The notes beneath the pieces are model-generated. The model ran no database searches. It was not told the DNA's origin and was given only the letters and a program-made list of their open reading frames with translations. The position numbers and the translations under genes are program-made. This document shows, one piece after another, positions 51,563 through 61,648 of a DNA stretch of 64,000 nt (the stretch's first letter is position 1; the number at the start of each line of letters is the position of its first letter). The stretch is from Psychrobacter glacincola (GTDB lineage: Bacteria > Pseudomonadota > Gammaproteobacteria > Pseudomonadales > Moraxellaceae): contig NZ_CAJGZH010000001.1 of NCBI RefSeq assembly GCF_904846075.1, forward strand, positions 434,001 through 498,000, written 5' to 3'.

Positions 51563-52549
51563 ATGCCTACCTCTGAGGCAGAAACGACAGTAAATACCAA
51601 TATAGCGGCTGAACCAGTGACAACGGATGTGCTGACATATCAAAGCATTATTGATTCAGCAAATGAGATAGTGGTTGGCTTTGTTGAACGCATTCCTTAT
51701 TTTGTCGCATCAATTATTGTTATTCTGATTTTTTGGTTTCTATCGATTGTCTTCAAAAAAGTGGTATACAAACTTTTAGGCAGTCGCAGTCGGCATCAGA
51801 ACTTGGTTAAAGTGTTTCAGCGAGTAGGCGGCGCACTCATCATTTTTATCGGTTTTATGATTGCTATGGTGATTGCCGTGCCAGGATTTACCCCTGCTAA
51901 GCTGATTGGCGCACTCGGTATTGGTTCCGTCGCTATTGGTTTTGCCTTTAAAGATATTTTTCAAAACTTGCTCTCTGGTATTTTGCTGCTGATCTCAGAG
52001 CCGTTTCGCATCGGTGATCAGATTGTCTCAGGCGACTATGAAGGGACGGTTGAGGATATTAAAATACGCGCCACGACTATCAAGACGTATGACGGTCGGC
52101 AAGTGGTTATTCCCAACTCTGATTTGTATACCTCAGCATTGACTGTCAATACCGCCTATAAGCAGCGCCGTTTGCAAGTGGCTGTTGGTATTGGCTATGA
52201 AGATGATATCGAAGCAGCAAAAGCTGAGATTCTACAAGCGTTAGATAAAGTCGAAAGCGTATCGAAGCAAGCGCAGCCAAGTGTGATTGCTACGGGCTTT
52301 GGTGATTCAACGATAGATTTGATGGTACGTTGGTTTATCGAAGATGGCACCCAAGCCAACAAAGTGACCTCGATTCATCAAGTGATCGTAGAGATTAAGA
52401 GCGCACTCGATGCAGCAGGCGTCAACATTCCATTCCCGATACGCACGATAGATTTGAGTGATCCATCAGTGACATCGATTGTGAATAAATTGCATGAGCA
52501 AAAGGCGATCGATGTTAATAACGATGTTAATAAAGCAGCGGCAGAGTAA
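51563..52549 (+). CDS. Small-conductance mechanosensitive channel (MscS family)
   Basis: 328 aa. Three N-terminal transmembrane helices, then the pore-lining TM3 (GALGIGSVAIGFAFKDIFQN) rich in Gly/Ala, and the beta domain (SEPFRIGDQIVSGDYEGTVEDI, TYDGRQVVIPNSDLYTSAL). The C-terminal cytosolic vestibule follows (VAVGIGYEDDIEAAK, FPIRTIDL). Opens under membrane tension to release solutes during hypo-osmotic shock. AAAGGAG lies 10 bases before the ATG. Confidence 0.95.
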   Translation: MPTSEAETTVNTNIAAEPVTTDVLTYQSIIDSANEIVVGFVERIPYFVASIIVILIFWFLSIVFKKVVYKLLGSRSRHQNLVKVFQRVGGALIIFIGFMIAMVIAVPGFTPAKLIGALGIGSVAIGFAFKDIFQNLLSGILLLISEPFRIGDQIVSGDYEGTVEDIKIRATTIKTYDGRQVVIPNSDLYTSALTVNTAYKQRRLQVAVGIGYEDDIEAAKAEILQALDKVESVSKQAQPSVIATGFGDSTIDLMVRWFIEDGTQANKVTSIHQVIVEIKSALDAAGVNIPFPIRTIDLSDPSVTSIVNKLHEQKAIDVNNDVNKAAAE

Positions 52550-52602
52550 TTTGTTTAGCGCGTTATTTTAAAGAACGGCCTTTTACACAAAATTTTCGAA
52601 AT

Positions 52603-52640
52603 AAAAATCCGCCCTATCAAATGACATGGCGGATTTTTTT
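52603..52640. terminator. Terminator between convergent mscS-like and cytochrome c' genes
   Basis: AAAAATCCGCC / GGCGGATTTTTTT stem; usable in both directions. Confidence 0.87.
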
Positions 52641-52675
52641 ACGATATCAATTTATGACAATTTAGTCAGTTTTGA

Positions 52676-53146
52676 TTAGTCAGTTTTGACTTTAAAATCG
52701 GTATGACATGATTTACAGCTAGCGCCGACTTCACCAAAGGCTGGTTTGACATCGTCGATGCTAGTGGCTGTTTGTGCAGCAGCGTTCAGCTCAGCAGTGA
52801 CTTTTTGAAAGTTTTCTGCTTCTGCGCGAAAACCATCGGCATTTGACCAAACGGCATCAGTCGCATTGCCAACGGCTTCTTTATTTTCAAAATGACTCCA
52901 AGGCGTAGCAGCGTCTTCTGCTAAAAATGCGGCTTGCTCTTTGAATACGGCGGCATCAAAGGTGTCAGGTGCTTTCATCATATCACCCATGACACCCATC
53001 GCATCACCATAGCTTTTCATGCTATCTTGGCGGGCTTTTACATCAGGGTCAGTAGCAGTGCTACACGCTGTTAGACCTAGGGCGGCTGCCATCAATGTGA
53101 TGCCAAAAATAGATTTTAATGATTGGTTGGTATGAACCTGTGCCAT
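52676..53146 (-). CDS. Cytochrome c', apparently a lipoprotein
   Basis: 156 aa. An N-terminal signal peptide ends in the lipobox LTAC (Cys about 28), and the mature chain is a four-helix bundle with the heme motif CKSCH very near the C-terminus, in GEVGASCKSCHTDFKVK, as is usual for cytochrome c'. SYGDAMGVMGDMMK on helix 1 is also typical. Cytochromes c' bind NO and may protect against nitrosative stress; most are soluble, so the lipid anchor is unusual. AGGAG precedes the ATG. Confidence 0.85.
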   Translation of the reverse strand: MAQVHTNQSLKSIFGITLMAAALGLTACSTATDPDVKARQDSMKSYGDAMGVMGDMMKAPDTFDAAVFKEQAAFLAEDAATPWSHFENKEAVGNATDAVWSNADGFRAEAENFQKVTAELNAAAQTATSIDDVKPAFGEVGASCKSCHTDFKVKTD

Positions 53147-53436
53147 GTGAGTTACTCCTGTAAAATTGGTTAGTAGTAGGCGCGCTTATAAACGCTGGCT
53201 TTACATACTGTTTTTAAATAACAGCCTTTAAAGACTTCTTCTAAATCGAAAGGTTTCTTCTAAATACTGCTTTTAAATAAAGCGTATTGTTATAAAAATT
53301 ACCTCATCATCTTTTGGAAACGCATTCGCTTCTAAAGGATTTTTCCAACAATAGTTTTCATTGTAACGGTTATCCGTGCAGTGGACGTAAATTTAGTTGT
53401 TATATCATCGTAATTTTTGAGTCAGTGACTATCGTT

Positions 53437-53480
53437 CATATAAATTTGCGCCCATATAAATTCGCGCTCATATAAAAAGG
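53437..53480. repeat. 16-bp tandem repeat, two copies and a partial third
   Basis: CATATAAATTTGCGCC (53437), CATATAAATTCGCGCT (53453), then CATATAAA (53469). Ends at the hemF terminator. Confidence 0.75.
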
Positions 53481-53501
53481 TCAGCGTGGATAGCTGACCT
53501 T
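53477..53501 (-). terminator. Rho-independent terminator of hemF
   Basis: AAGGTCAGC / GCTGACCTT stem followed by TTTTTATA on the minus strand, about 60 bases past the hemF stop. Confidence 0.78.
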
Positions 53502-53560
53502 CTTGATACTCTTTAAAGACAAGCTAATAAATACCTTAGCCTTTATTATATTCACCCAAA

Positions 53561-54583
<1,023 letters not shown>

Positions 54584-54598
54584 TTAGTGTATTGATGT

Positions 54599-55270
54599 CT
54601 ACTTATTAAGATGTAACGCGGTATTGAAATCTTTATCTAATAAATGACCCATGCGGTCGCGCTTGGTCGCTAAATATTCAGCATTCATATCGTTCACCCC
54701 AACCAATAAAGGCACGCGTTCCACGACATTAATACCGTGCTCGGTTAGATAAGCCACTTTGTCTGGATTGTTGGTGATGAGTCTGACGGCGTCAACACCG
54801 ATATGAGCGAGCATCGGGCCGCACATATCATAAATGCGCGCATCAGCGGGTAAGCCCAACATGAGGTTGGCATCTAAAGTATCATGACCTTGGTCTTGCA
54901 GGGCGTAAGCGCGAATCTTATTGGTCAGACCAATACCGCGACCTTCTTGGCGCAAGTATAATATCGCCCCGCAGCCAGTCTCTTGTATTGCTTGCATCGC
55001 CGTGTTGAGCTGCGGCCCACAGTCACATTTTAATGAGCTAAAAGCATCGCCCGTCAAGCATTCTGAATGAATACGAATCAATGGAATGGTTTTTTCTGCT
55101 CGCGTGGCGTCCGTCTGACTCGGTGAGCTGTCCGTCATATGTTGATCGACGACAGGCAGACCGACAGTCAGCATCACATGCTCTTGACCTTCATCGTTTT
55201 CAAAGATATGAATATCAAACTCGCCGTGACGAGTAGGTAGTTTGGCACTGGTAATAAATTGATATGACAT
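54599..55270 (-). CDS. ribA: GTP cyclohydrolase II
   Basis: Opens GTP to start riboflavin synthesis. 223 aa, stand-alone without a RibB domain. Zinc-binding motif [19 protein letters not shown] (three Cys), [22 protein letters not shown] (catalytic Arg, Tyr), [15 protein letters not shown] and LITNNPDKV are canonical. A short insert near 42-55 ([15 protein letters not shown]) is Ser/Thr-rich. AGGACA precedes the ATG. No FMN riboswitch was recognised upstream. Confidence 0.97.
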   Translation of the reverse strand: MSYQFITSAKLPTRHGEFDIHIFENDEGQEHVMLTVGLPVVDQHMTDSSPSQTDATRAEKTIPLIRIHSECLTGDAFSSLKCDCGPQLNTAMQAIQETGCGAILYLRQEGRGIGLTNKIRAYALQDQGHDTLDANLMLGLPADARIYDMCGPMLAHIGVDAVRLITNNPDKVAYLTEHGINVVERVPLLVGVNDMNAEYLATKRDRMGHLLDKDFNTALHLNK

Positions 55271-55824
55271 TAATGTCCTGCATAAGCCGATAAGCGTGGC
55301 GGTAGAGGGTCTTTTTTAACCATATTAAAACAGCGATGACATCCTAGCTGCATGATGAAAGTAGGATAATGCCAGTATAATTCATTCGTAAAGAGTGCAT
55401 GCTGATTGTCTTTATTATAAAAACACACAAAGTTCACAAACGACGCACGATGATTAAAGCGACAATTAAAAATAAATGCTATTATGCCATACTATTTTGA
55501 CGGATACAGTGACAAGTCTTTGCCCTTACATTACTATGTCGTCACTAACATCCGATATTGATGCACAATAATAAGGCATAATATTATCCCTTGTTATGAA
55601 AGAGTCAAAGCAAAGCTCTATCGCTGTCTATGACGGCAGCGTATGTGCTATTCGGCTCAGCCTTTATATGTTTATATAAAGACATAGAGGCTGCCTGAAT
55701 AAATTTATGAACAGTTATATGGTCGATTACACCAATAATGGTGTAGATATTATTGACGTCACTTAGTTAGCATTCTGCACTAAGAGGCTGTCTTGTCAGC
55801 AGATTGGTAGGTATCGTACGGTTT
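55271..55824. other. Divergent intergenic region between ribA and dxs
   Basis: 554 AT-rich bases holding both promoters. Notable are an inverted repeat CAGCCT-TTATAT / ATATAA-n-AGAGGCTG around 55658-55694 and a short palindrome ACACC-aataat-GGTGT near 55729-55744. No reading frame supported. Confidence 0.45.
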
Positions 55825-57882
55825 ATGCAGCAGTCACCTCATTTCCCACAGTCTCAGTCCGTATCTATGCCAGCTGTCGATTCTGCTGCCCAGCTGTCGA
55901 ATTTACAGCAGACTTATACTGTGATTCCACGCGTCCGTCCTGATACGCCTTTGCTGGATAGCATTGCAGCGCCAGCTGATCTTAATACTCTGACAACCGC
56001 TCAACTTATCACCTTGGCTGATGAGCTGCGGCTATTTCTATTGTATTCAGCAGGTCAAAGCGGTGGGCATTTTGGTGCCAATTTGGGCGTGGTTGAATTG
56101 ACCATTGCGCTGCATTACCTACTAGATACGCCGCAAGATCAAATCGTTTGGGACGTGGGTCATCAAGCCTATGCCCATAAAGTCTTGACGGGTCGCCGTG
56201 ACCAGTTGGCGACGATTCGCTCGAAAGATGGTTTGACTGCCTTTCCTGAGCGTGCAGAATCCGTTTACGATACCTTTGGCGTTGGTCATTCATCGACGTC
56301 AATCTCAGCTGGTCTAGGCATGAGCTTAGCACTGCGTTATCAAGGTCGCGCGCAAACCGTTGCTTGTATCATTGGTGATGGTGCAATGACTGGTGGTATG
56401 GCGTTTGAAGCGATGAATGATGCGGTGCAACAAGATGCGGATTTATTGGTCATTTTGAATGACAATGACATGTCGATCTCTTGTTCTATCGGTGGTTTTT
56501 CACGGCATTTAGCGATGCTATGGGAGTCAGGGTATCAGGTTGATATCTCTGATGCAGGCGAGCCAGTGCTATGCCAGCGCCCTGATATGCAAGGCTTTGA
56601 TCGCCGTAAGCGTCATAAAGAAATGCGCGATGTGCCGCAGTTAGAAGACAATTTATTTAAAGCGATTGGTTTTACCTACTTTGGTCCGTTTGATGGTCAT
56701 AATATCCCTGAGCTACTGCGGGTATTGTCACTTGCCAAGCAGATAAAAGGGCCTGTTTTAGTCCATATTTATACCACCAAAGGCAAAGGTTTTGCCCCAG
56801 CTGAGTTAGATCCCGTCGGCTATCATGCTATCAGTAAGCTCCCTGTCGAAATCAAGAATGATACTCAGGCTATCGCCACAGAAAAATCACTGCCCAACAC
56901 CAAACCTGCGTTAAAATACTCGCAAGTATTTGGGCAATTCTTATGTGACAAAGCAGCCGCAGACGATAAGCTGCTTGCCGTCACACCTGCTATGGAAGAA
57001 GGCTCGGGGATGATTGACTTTGCCCGTCAATTTCCAGAGCGTTTTTTTGATGTAGCCATCGCTGAGCAACATGCAGTCACACTGGCTGCTGGTATGGCAA
57101 CCCAAGGCGTCAAACCGATTGTGGCGATTTATTCGACGTTTTTGCAACGTGGTTATGATCAGCTGATTCATGATGTGGCTTTGCAAAACCTTGATGTGAT
57201 GTTTGCTATTGACCGAGCAGGTTTAGTCGGTGAAGACGGTGCAACGCATGCCGGTGTATTCGATTTTGCCTTTTTACGCTGCGTGCCCAATATGCTGATC
57301 GCCGCGCCAAAAGACGAAAACGAATGCTACCATTTGCTCAATACGTGCTATGAATACCAAGGCTGTACGGCAGTACGCTATCCGCGCGGTGTTGGTACTG
57401 GCGCAGTTATTGCATCGCCAGCACAGACTTATAACGTTGGCGAGGCAGTGGTAGAGTCGGTATTAGGTAGTGAGGATGCGCCTAAAAAGCTAGCGATACT
57501 CGTATTTGGTACCATGGTTGCGACGGCTCAGCAAGCGGCAGAAAGCTTAATTGACAATGATATAGCATCAGACTGTCAGATACATGTCATTAATATGCGC
57601 TGGGTAAAACCTTTAGACACGGCATTATTAGAAAAGTTATTAGAGCAAGGTATTACACACATTGCGACTTTGGAAGAGCACATGATTATGGGCGGCGCGG
57701 GCAGTGCGGTAAATGAGTATTTGCTTAACGAATCGCCAGCCTTTAAAGATAACCGTCCTGCCGTTATTAATATCGGCATTCCAGATCGCTTTGTCGCCCA
57801 TGGCTCACAAGCAGAGCAAATGGTTGATTGTGGTTTAGATGTTAATGGTGTGGTAAAGCAGCTTGAAAAGCTTCTGTCGTAA
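55825..57882 (+). CDS. dxs: 1-deoxy-D-xylulose-5-phosphate synthase
   Basis: Thiamine-diphosphate enzyme joining pyruvate and glyceraldehyde 3-phosphate to DXP for isoprenoids, thiamine and vitamin B6. 685 aa from ATG 55825; a TTG at 55804 would extend it, and a later ATG at 55868 is possible. Key motifs: [64 protein letters not shown] (ThDP-binding), [19 protein letters not shown] segment ([15 protein letters not shown], catalytic Glu) and [19 protein letters not shown] and ThDP motifs are intact. Confidence 0.97.
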   Translation: MQQSPHFPQSQSVSMPAVDSAAQLSNLQQTYTVIPRVRPDTPLLDSIAAPADLNTLTTAQLITLADELRLFLLYSAGQSGGHFGANLGVVELTIALHYLLDTPQDQIVWDVGHQAYAHKVLTGRRDQLATIRSKDGLTAFPERAESVYDTFGVGHSSTSISAGLGMSLALRYQGRAQTVACIIGDGAMTGGMAFEAMNDAVQQDADLLVILNDNDMSISCSIGGFSRHLAMLWESGYQVDISDAGEPVLCQRPDMQGFDRRKRHKEMRDVPQLEDNLFKAIGFTYFGPFDGHNIPELLRVLSLAKQIKGPVLVHIYTTKGKGFAPAELDPVGYHAISKLPVEIKNDTQAIATEKSLPNTKPALKYSQVFGQFLCDKAAADDKLLAVTPAMEEGSGMIDFARQFPERFFDVAIAEQHAVTLAAGMATQGVKPIVAIYSTFLQRGYDQLIHDVALQNLDVMFAIDRAGLVGEDGATHAGVFDFAFLRCVPNMLIAAPKDENECYHLLNTCYEYQGCTAVRYPRGVGTGAVIASPAQTYNVGEAVVESVLGSEDAPKKLAILVFGTMVATAQQAAESLIDNDIASDCQIHVINMRWVKPLDTALLEKLLEQGITHIATLEEHMIMGGAGSAVNEYLLNESPAFKDNRPAVINIGIPDRFVAHGSQAEQMVDCGLDVNGVVKQLEKLLS

Positions 57883-58228
57883 GTTATACCTTTGAACGTT
57901 TTTAAAGTTTCTAGCTGTCATTTGGACAGAGTATTGGTTAAATAGATAAAAGCTCGATCGATAGAGCGAACGCCTACTTAGTCGTAGGTGCTGACTTTTT
58001 TACAACTTACGCAGTTTGTGATGACCACCAAAATTTGGGTTGGTTTGGCGAACGTCATGGTTTTTTTCGTTTTTTATCGAACAATTTTAGTATAATGCGA
58101 TCATCGCTTTTAAATGGCGCATTTTTTTAATCGTATAAATACAGTGTGATGCAGCGGCTGATTGGCATGTTGTGGGCACAGAGTTCGTCTTATTTTTGAC
58201 ATTCATTCATCAAGCAAATAGGTTATTT
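57883..58228. other. Intergenic region between dxs and suhB
   Basis: 346 bases. A perfect TATAAT lies at 58091-58096 as the probable suhB -10; the -35 is poor. No other structure of note and no dxs terminator that I could find. Confidence 0.5.
58091..58096 (+). promoter_or_regulatory. Probable -10 box of suhB
   Basis: TATAAT, about 130 bases before the chosen start; no good -35 at 17 bp. Confidence 0.4.
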
Positions 58229-59056
58229 ATGGAACCCATGGTCGTCATCGCAGCACGTACTGCTGAAAAAGTTGGTAAAGAGATTTTATATGCGCATCAA
58301 AACCGCCATAAAATTGAGTTGGATATTGAGTCAAAAGGGCTTGATGGATTGGTTACGCGTATTGATCGCTTTAGCGAAGAGCTGACGATTGAAACCCTAA
58401 AAGCCAGCTATCCAAATCACTCGTACTTGGGTGAAGAGTTTGGTATGCAAGAAGGTCGCGGTGAAGATGCGGACTGGTGCTGGATTATTGATCCGCTAGA
58501 TGGTACCAAAAACTTCGTCCATGGTGTGCCGCAGTTTTGTGTGTCTATCGCCGTACAGCATAAAGGCGTAACCCAACATGGCGTGATCTATGATCCTGTC
58601 CGTGATGAGATGTTCTCTGCTAGCCGTGGTAAAGGCGCGCGCTTGAACAATCGCCGCATGCAAGTAAGCGAGCGCAAAACGATTGATGGCGGTCTATTTA
58701 CCACTGGTCATCCGCTTGAGCGTAAACGCAATGGCGAAATCATTTCTTATGCCAAGCAGCATTTTGAGAGCTTACAGAAAATCTCTGAAGCAGGCGGTCA
58801 AGTTCGTCGTTTAGGCTCTGCTGCGCTTGATTTATGTTATGTCGCTGCGGGTCGTTTTGACGGTTATTTTGAGATGTCAATTAAGCCTTGGGATATCGCG
58901 GCAGGTGAGCTTATCGTGACCGAAGCACGTGGCGTGGTAGTTGACCATACAGGTGCACACAACTCAATGACTTCAGGCTCTATTTTCGCCTGTAACATTA
59001 AGTTATTGAAGCCATTGATGCAAGTAGTTGTCCCAACGTGGGGTGACGCATTTTAA
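58229..59056 (+). CDS. suhB: Inositol-1-monophosphatase family protein SuhB
   Basis: 275 aa. Starts MEPMVVIAARTAEKVGKEI, like E. coli SuhB; frame extends upstream to 58172 but without similarity, so ATG 58229 is used. Metal-binding motifs: LGEEFG (Glu), WIIDPLDGTKNFVHGVPQF (the IMPase Asp-Pro-Leu-Asp-Gly-Thr signature) and KPWDIAAGELIVTEA. SuhB hydrolyses inositol phosphates in vitro, and in E. coli also acts as part of the rRNA antitermination complex with NusA; the latter is inferred by homology. Confidence 0.95.
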   Translation: MEPMVVIAARTAEKVGKEILYAHQNRHKIELDIESKGLDGLVTRIDRFSEELTIETLKASYPNHSYLGEEFGMQEGRGEDADWCWIIDPLDGTKNFVHGVPQFCVSIAVQHKGVTQHGVIYDPVRDEMFSASRGKGARLNNRRMQVSERKTIDGGLFTTGHPLERKRNGEIISYAKQHFESLQKISEAGGQVRRLGSAALDLCYVAAGRFDGYFEMSIKPWDIAAGELIVTEARGVVVDHTGAHNSMTSGSIFACNIKLLKPLMQVVVPTWGDAF

Positions 59057-59094
59057 GCACCACTTAAGCATAATTATTAAGACAACTTAACACT

Positions 59095-59128
59095 AAAAAG
59101 CTGGTTCTATTATGGAGCCAGCTTTTTT
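59095..59128. terminator. Shared bidirectional terminator of suhB and WS/DGAT, overlapping the latter's last codons
   Basis: AAAAAGCTGG / CCAGCTTTTTT stem. The right arm (59118-59128) lies within the last codons of the minus-strand wax ester synthase gene, whose stop is at 59110-59112 inside the loop. Confidence 0.8.
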
Positions 59129-60549
59129 GTTTTACCATTATTCTTATAGTCACCTTTATCTTCAACCGTAATGCCTTGGAACTTAAGCGCTTTACTGGTG
59201 GTTTCCAACAGTTGCAATTCTTCTTCAATAAGCGTCAGCATTTCTTGTACATGCGGCAGTGCTTTACTACAAGCCGTAATCCCAAATTCAATCTTATCTA
59301 GATAACTAGCAAGGGTGATATTCATTGCTTGACCATTGAAGACAATAGATGCAGGGTACAAAGATTGTAAACGTGCACCATTCCAATATAGCGGTTTTTC
59401 AGAACCAGGCACATTAGAGATAATCAGGTTAAACGCCTGCTTTTTGGGAAATAGACTGGTCGCTAAATTGATACCTTCCCAAGCATAGGCAATCACGCTG
59501 TAGTTAATCACTTGGGCTTGATTCATGCGTCGAAAGCGGCGTTTGCCGTTATTCATACTGCGATGAATCAGTTTGATTCGGCTCAAGGGATCATCTAAAT
59601 GCGTGCCCAAATTGGCCAGTACAAAGGATAATTGATTGCCTGCCACACTGTCATCCGTACGTAGCGACATCGGTACAAAAGCAATGAGCGGCTTGCTAGG
59701 CAGCGCATCCATGGAGATGAGATAACGACGAATGGCACCCGCACATACCGCCAGCACCACATCATTTTTACTGATATTTAGTCGCTCAGCAATATCGTTA
59801 AAACGCTGAATATCATAAGACTGCGCGGCTATGCGCCGTGATGCTGAGATGCGTTTATTAAGCACACTCATCGGCGCATCAAAAGTACCGACATAGCTGT
59901 CATCACCATAATTTTTCAAATTATCCAGCAGTTCGGTAAATACAGGCTTAATGGTTGATATTTGCTCTTTAATGATGCGTAATGCGGAGCGCTCTTTGGG
60001 TAAAATCGCATCGACTTGATTGCGATGGCGTGCCATTAATGACCAAATCGGTAGCGTTACTGGCTCAGTGGGCGATTGCGATAATGATTTTTTGACAAGG
60101 CGCATGGCAGCAATGCCATCAACCAATGAATGGTGAATTTTGAAGTATAGGGCAAAACGCTCAGGGTCGCCTTCGTTTTCTGGTTGAATACCCTCAATCA
60201 CATGACATTCCCACAATGGCATGGCACGATCCAACAGCCGACCATGTTCTCTTGAAACATACATCAACAACTCGCGAACCCGTGCAGGCTTTGGTAAGGC
60301 AATATGATGCAGATGATGCTCAACATCAAAATGCTTGTCCTTTTTCCAAAAAGCCAAATGCTCAAGCACTTGGTTAAAAGGAAAGGTAGGCGACACATCA
60401 GAATCTTGCATCTGTTTGACCAATTGGCAAACAAAACCGCTACCCGCATTCTCTGGTAATTCGAATAGGAATAAACCTCCAACATGCATGGGCTGTTTAC
60501 GCGACTCAAGAAGTAAAAACAACTGGTCGACTGCTGTGAGAAGCCGCAT
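59110..60549 (-). CDS. Wax ester synthase/acyl-CoA:diacylglycerol acyltransferase
   Basis: 479 aa of the WS/DGAT family, which makes wax esters or triacylglycerol as storage lipid. The catalytic HHxxxDG motif is present as KIHHSLVDGIAAM at about 135-141. The N-terminal DQLFLLLESRKQPMHVGGLFLF and the later PLIAFVPMSLR, NQLSFVLANLG and NLIISNVPGSEKPLYWNGA segments are typical; ND-like motif residues lie in the last. Such enzymes are common in Acinetobacter and Psychrobacter. The 3' end of the gene overlaps its own terminator. No other lipid-storage gene is adjacent. Confidence 0.94.
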   Translation of the reverse strand: MRLLTAVDQLFLLLESRKQPMHVGGLFLFELPENAGSGFVCQLVKQMQDSDVSPTFPFNQVLEHLAFWKKDKHFDVEHHLHHIALPKPARVRELLMYVSREHGRLLDRAMPLWECHVIEGIQPENEGDPERFALYFKIHHSLVDGIAAMRLVKKSLSQSPTEPVTLPIWSLMARHRNQVDAILPKERSALRIIKEQISTIKPVFTELLDNLKNYGDDSYVGTFDAPMSVLNKRISASRRIAAQSYDIQRFNDIAERLNISKNDVVLAVCAGAIRRYLISMDALPSKPLIAFVPMSLRTDDSVAGNQLSFVLANLGTHLDDPLSRIKLIHRSMNNGKRRFRRMNQAQVINYSVIAYAWEGINLATSLFPKKQAFNLIISNVPGSEKPLYWNGARLQSLYPASIVFNGQAMNITLASYLDKIEFGITACSKALPHVQEMLTLIEEELQLLETTSKALKFQGITVEDKGDYKNNGKTKKLAP

Positions 60550-60662
60550 AATAAATCCTTTTATGACGATAAGTTGAGTAAGAGTTACTTCTTTTATTAT
60601 TATTTTATAGCTGACTTTTTATTAAATACTATCAATTTAATAATGGTCATTAAGTTTAAAAG

Positions 60663-61487
60663 CTATTGAAAAAAGTATCCTGTTTGCGGTGAGCTGGCAG
60701 TCGCCATTTTGCGCATTGGCATACGACCCGCCAAAAACGCCGCGCGCCCTGCCCAGATGGCATGCTTCATGGCATGGGCCATCATGACTGGGTTTTGCGC
60801 ATTGGCAATCGCCGAATTCATCAGTACGCCATCACAGCCCAGCTCCATAGCCAGTGCTGCATCAGAAGCCGTGCCAACGCCTGCATCGACCAATACCGGT
60901 ACTTTGGCATTCTCGATAATAAGACTGAGAGTGTGACGATTCAGTAAACCAAGACCTGAGCCAATCAAGCTACCAAGTGGCATAATTGCCACACAGCCCA
61001 TACTCTCTAATTCTTGAGCGACGATAGGGTCGTCTGAGGTATAAACCATCACCTCAAAGCCATCATCAATCAATACTTTGGCAGCTTTTAGCGTTTCCAT
61101 CACATTCGGATAGAGGGTTTTTTCATCGCCCAATACTTCAAGCTTAACCAGATTATGCCCGCCTAACAGCTCGCGAGCAAGCTTACAGGTACGAATGGCA
61201 GTCTCGGCATCGAAACAACCAGCAGTGTTGGGTAAAATGGTGTATTTATCGGGGGAAATCACATCAAGTAGATTGGGCTCACTGCTGTTTTGTCCAATAT
61301 TGGTACGACGAATAGCAACGGTGACAATCTCTGCTGCCGACGCGCCAATGGCGGCGCCCGTTTCAGTCATATCCTTATACTTGCCCGTACCGACCAACAG
61401 GCGAGAAGAAAAAGTACGACTCCCGACCGTAAAAGTGTCTTGTAAAAGGGGCGTCGGATGAGTAGCAGTGCTTGTGTTCTCTGACAT
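60663..61487 (-). CDS. thiG: Thiazole synthase ThiG
   Basis: Forms the thiamine thiazole phosphate from DXP, dehydroglycine and sulfur from ThiS. 274 aa from ATG 61487, chosen over 61517 for its AGGATTTT site. TIM-barrel motifs: [42 protein letters not shown] (the Schiff-base Lys is in VKLEVLGD), [33 protein letters not shown] and [16 protein letters not shown]. thiS is 24 kb away in this window, and thiE or thiO are absent. Confidence 0.96.
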   Translation of the reverse strand: MSENTSTATHPTPLLQDTFTVGSRTFSSRLLVGTGKYKDMTETGAAIGASAAEIVTVAIRRTNIGQNSSEPNLLDVISPDKYTILPNTAGCFDAETAIRTCKLARELLGGHNLVKLEVLGDEKTLYPNVMETLKAAKVLIDDGFEVMVYTSDDPIVAQELESMGCVAIMPLGSLIGSGLGLLNRHTLSLIIENAKVPVLVDAGVGTASDAALAMELGCDGVLMNSAIANAQNPVMMAHAMKHAIWAGRAAFLAGRMPMRKMATASSPQTGYFFQ

Positions 61488-61648
61488 AACTGAAAATCCT
61501 AATGGCGAGTAAAACAAAATGCTATTATAACAAAATCATGCAATCTTACTTGCAGTCTTTTTTGGTTTAGCCAGTTAAGCATAATACGTTTGCTACGCTT
61601 TGCCACGAGTTTCTTTCTGAGTTTATCTTTATCTATCAGGTCGCTTTT

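Larger units (their letters stand above)
53147..53560. other. Intergenic region between cytochrome c' and hemF, with repeats
   Basis: 414 bases. The first ~150 bases contain loosely repeated AT-rich motifs (TTCTTCTAAAT and CTTTTAAATAA types). The last part has the three-copy repeat at 53437 and the hemF terminator. No reading frame supported. Confidence 0.5.

Noticed and set aside
55271..55824. FMN riboswitch before ribA or TPP riboswitch before dxs
   Set aside because: Several inverted repeats are present, but none of the conserved riboswitch core sequences.
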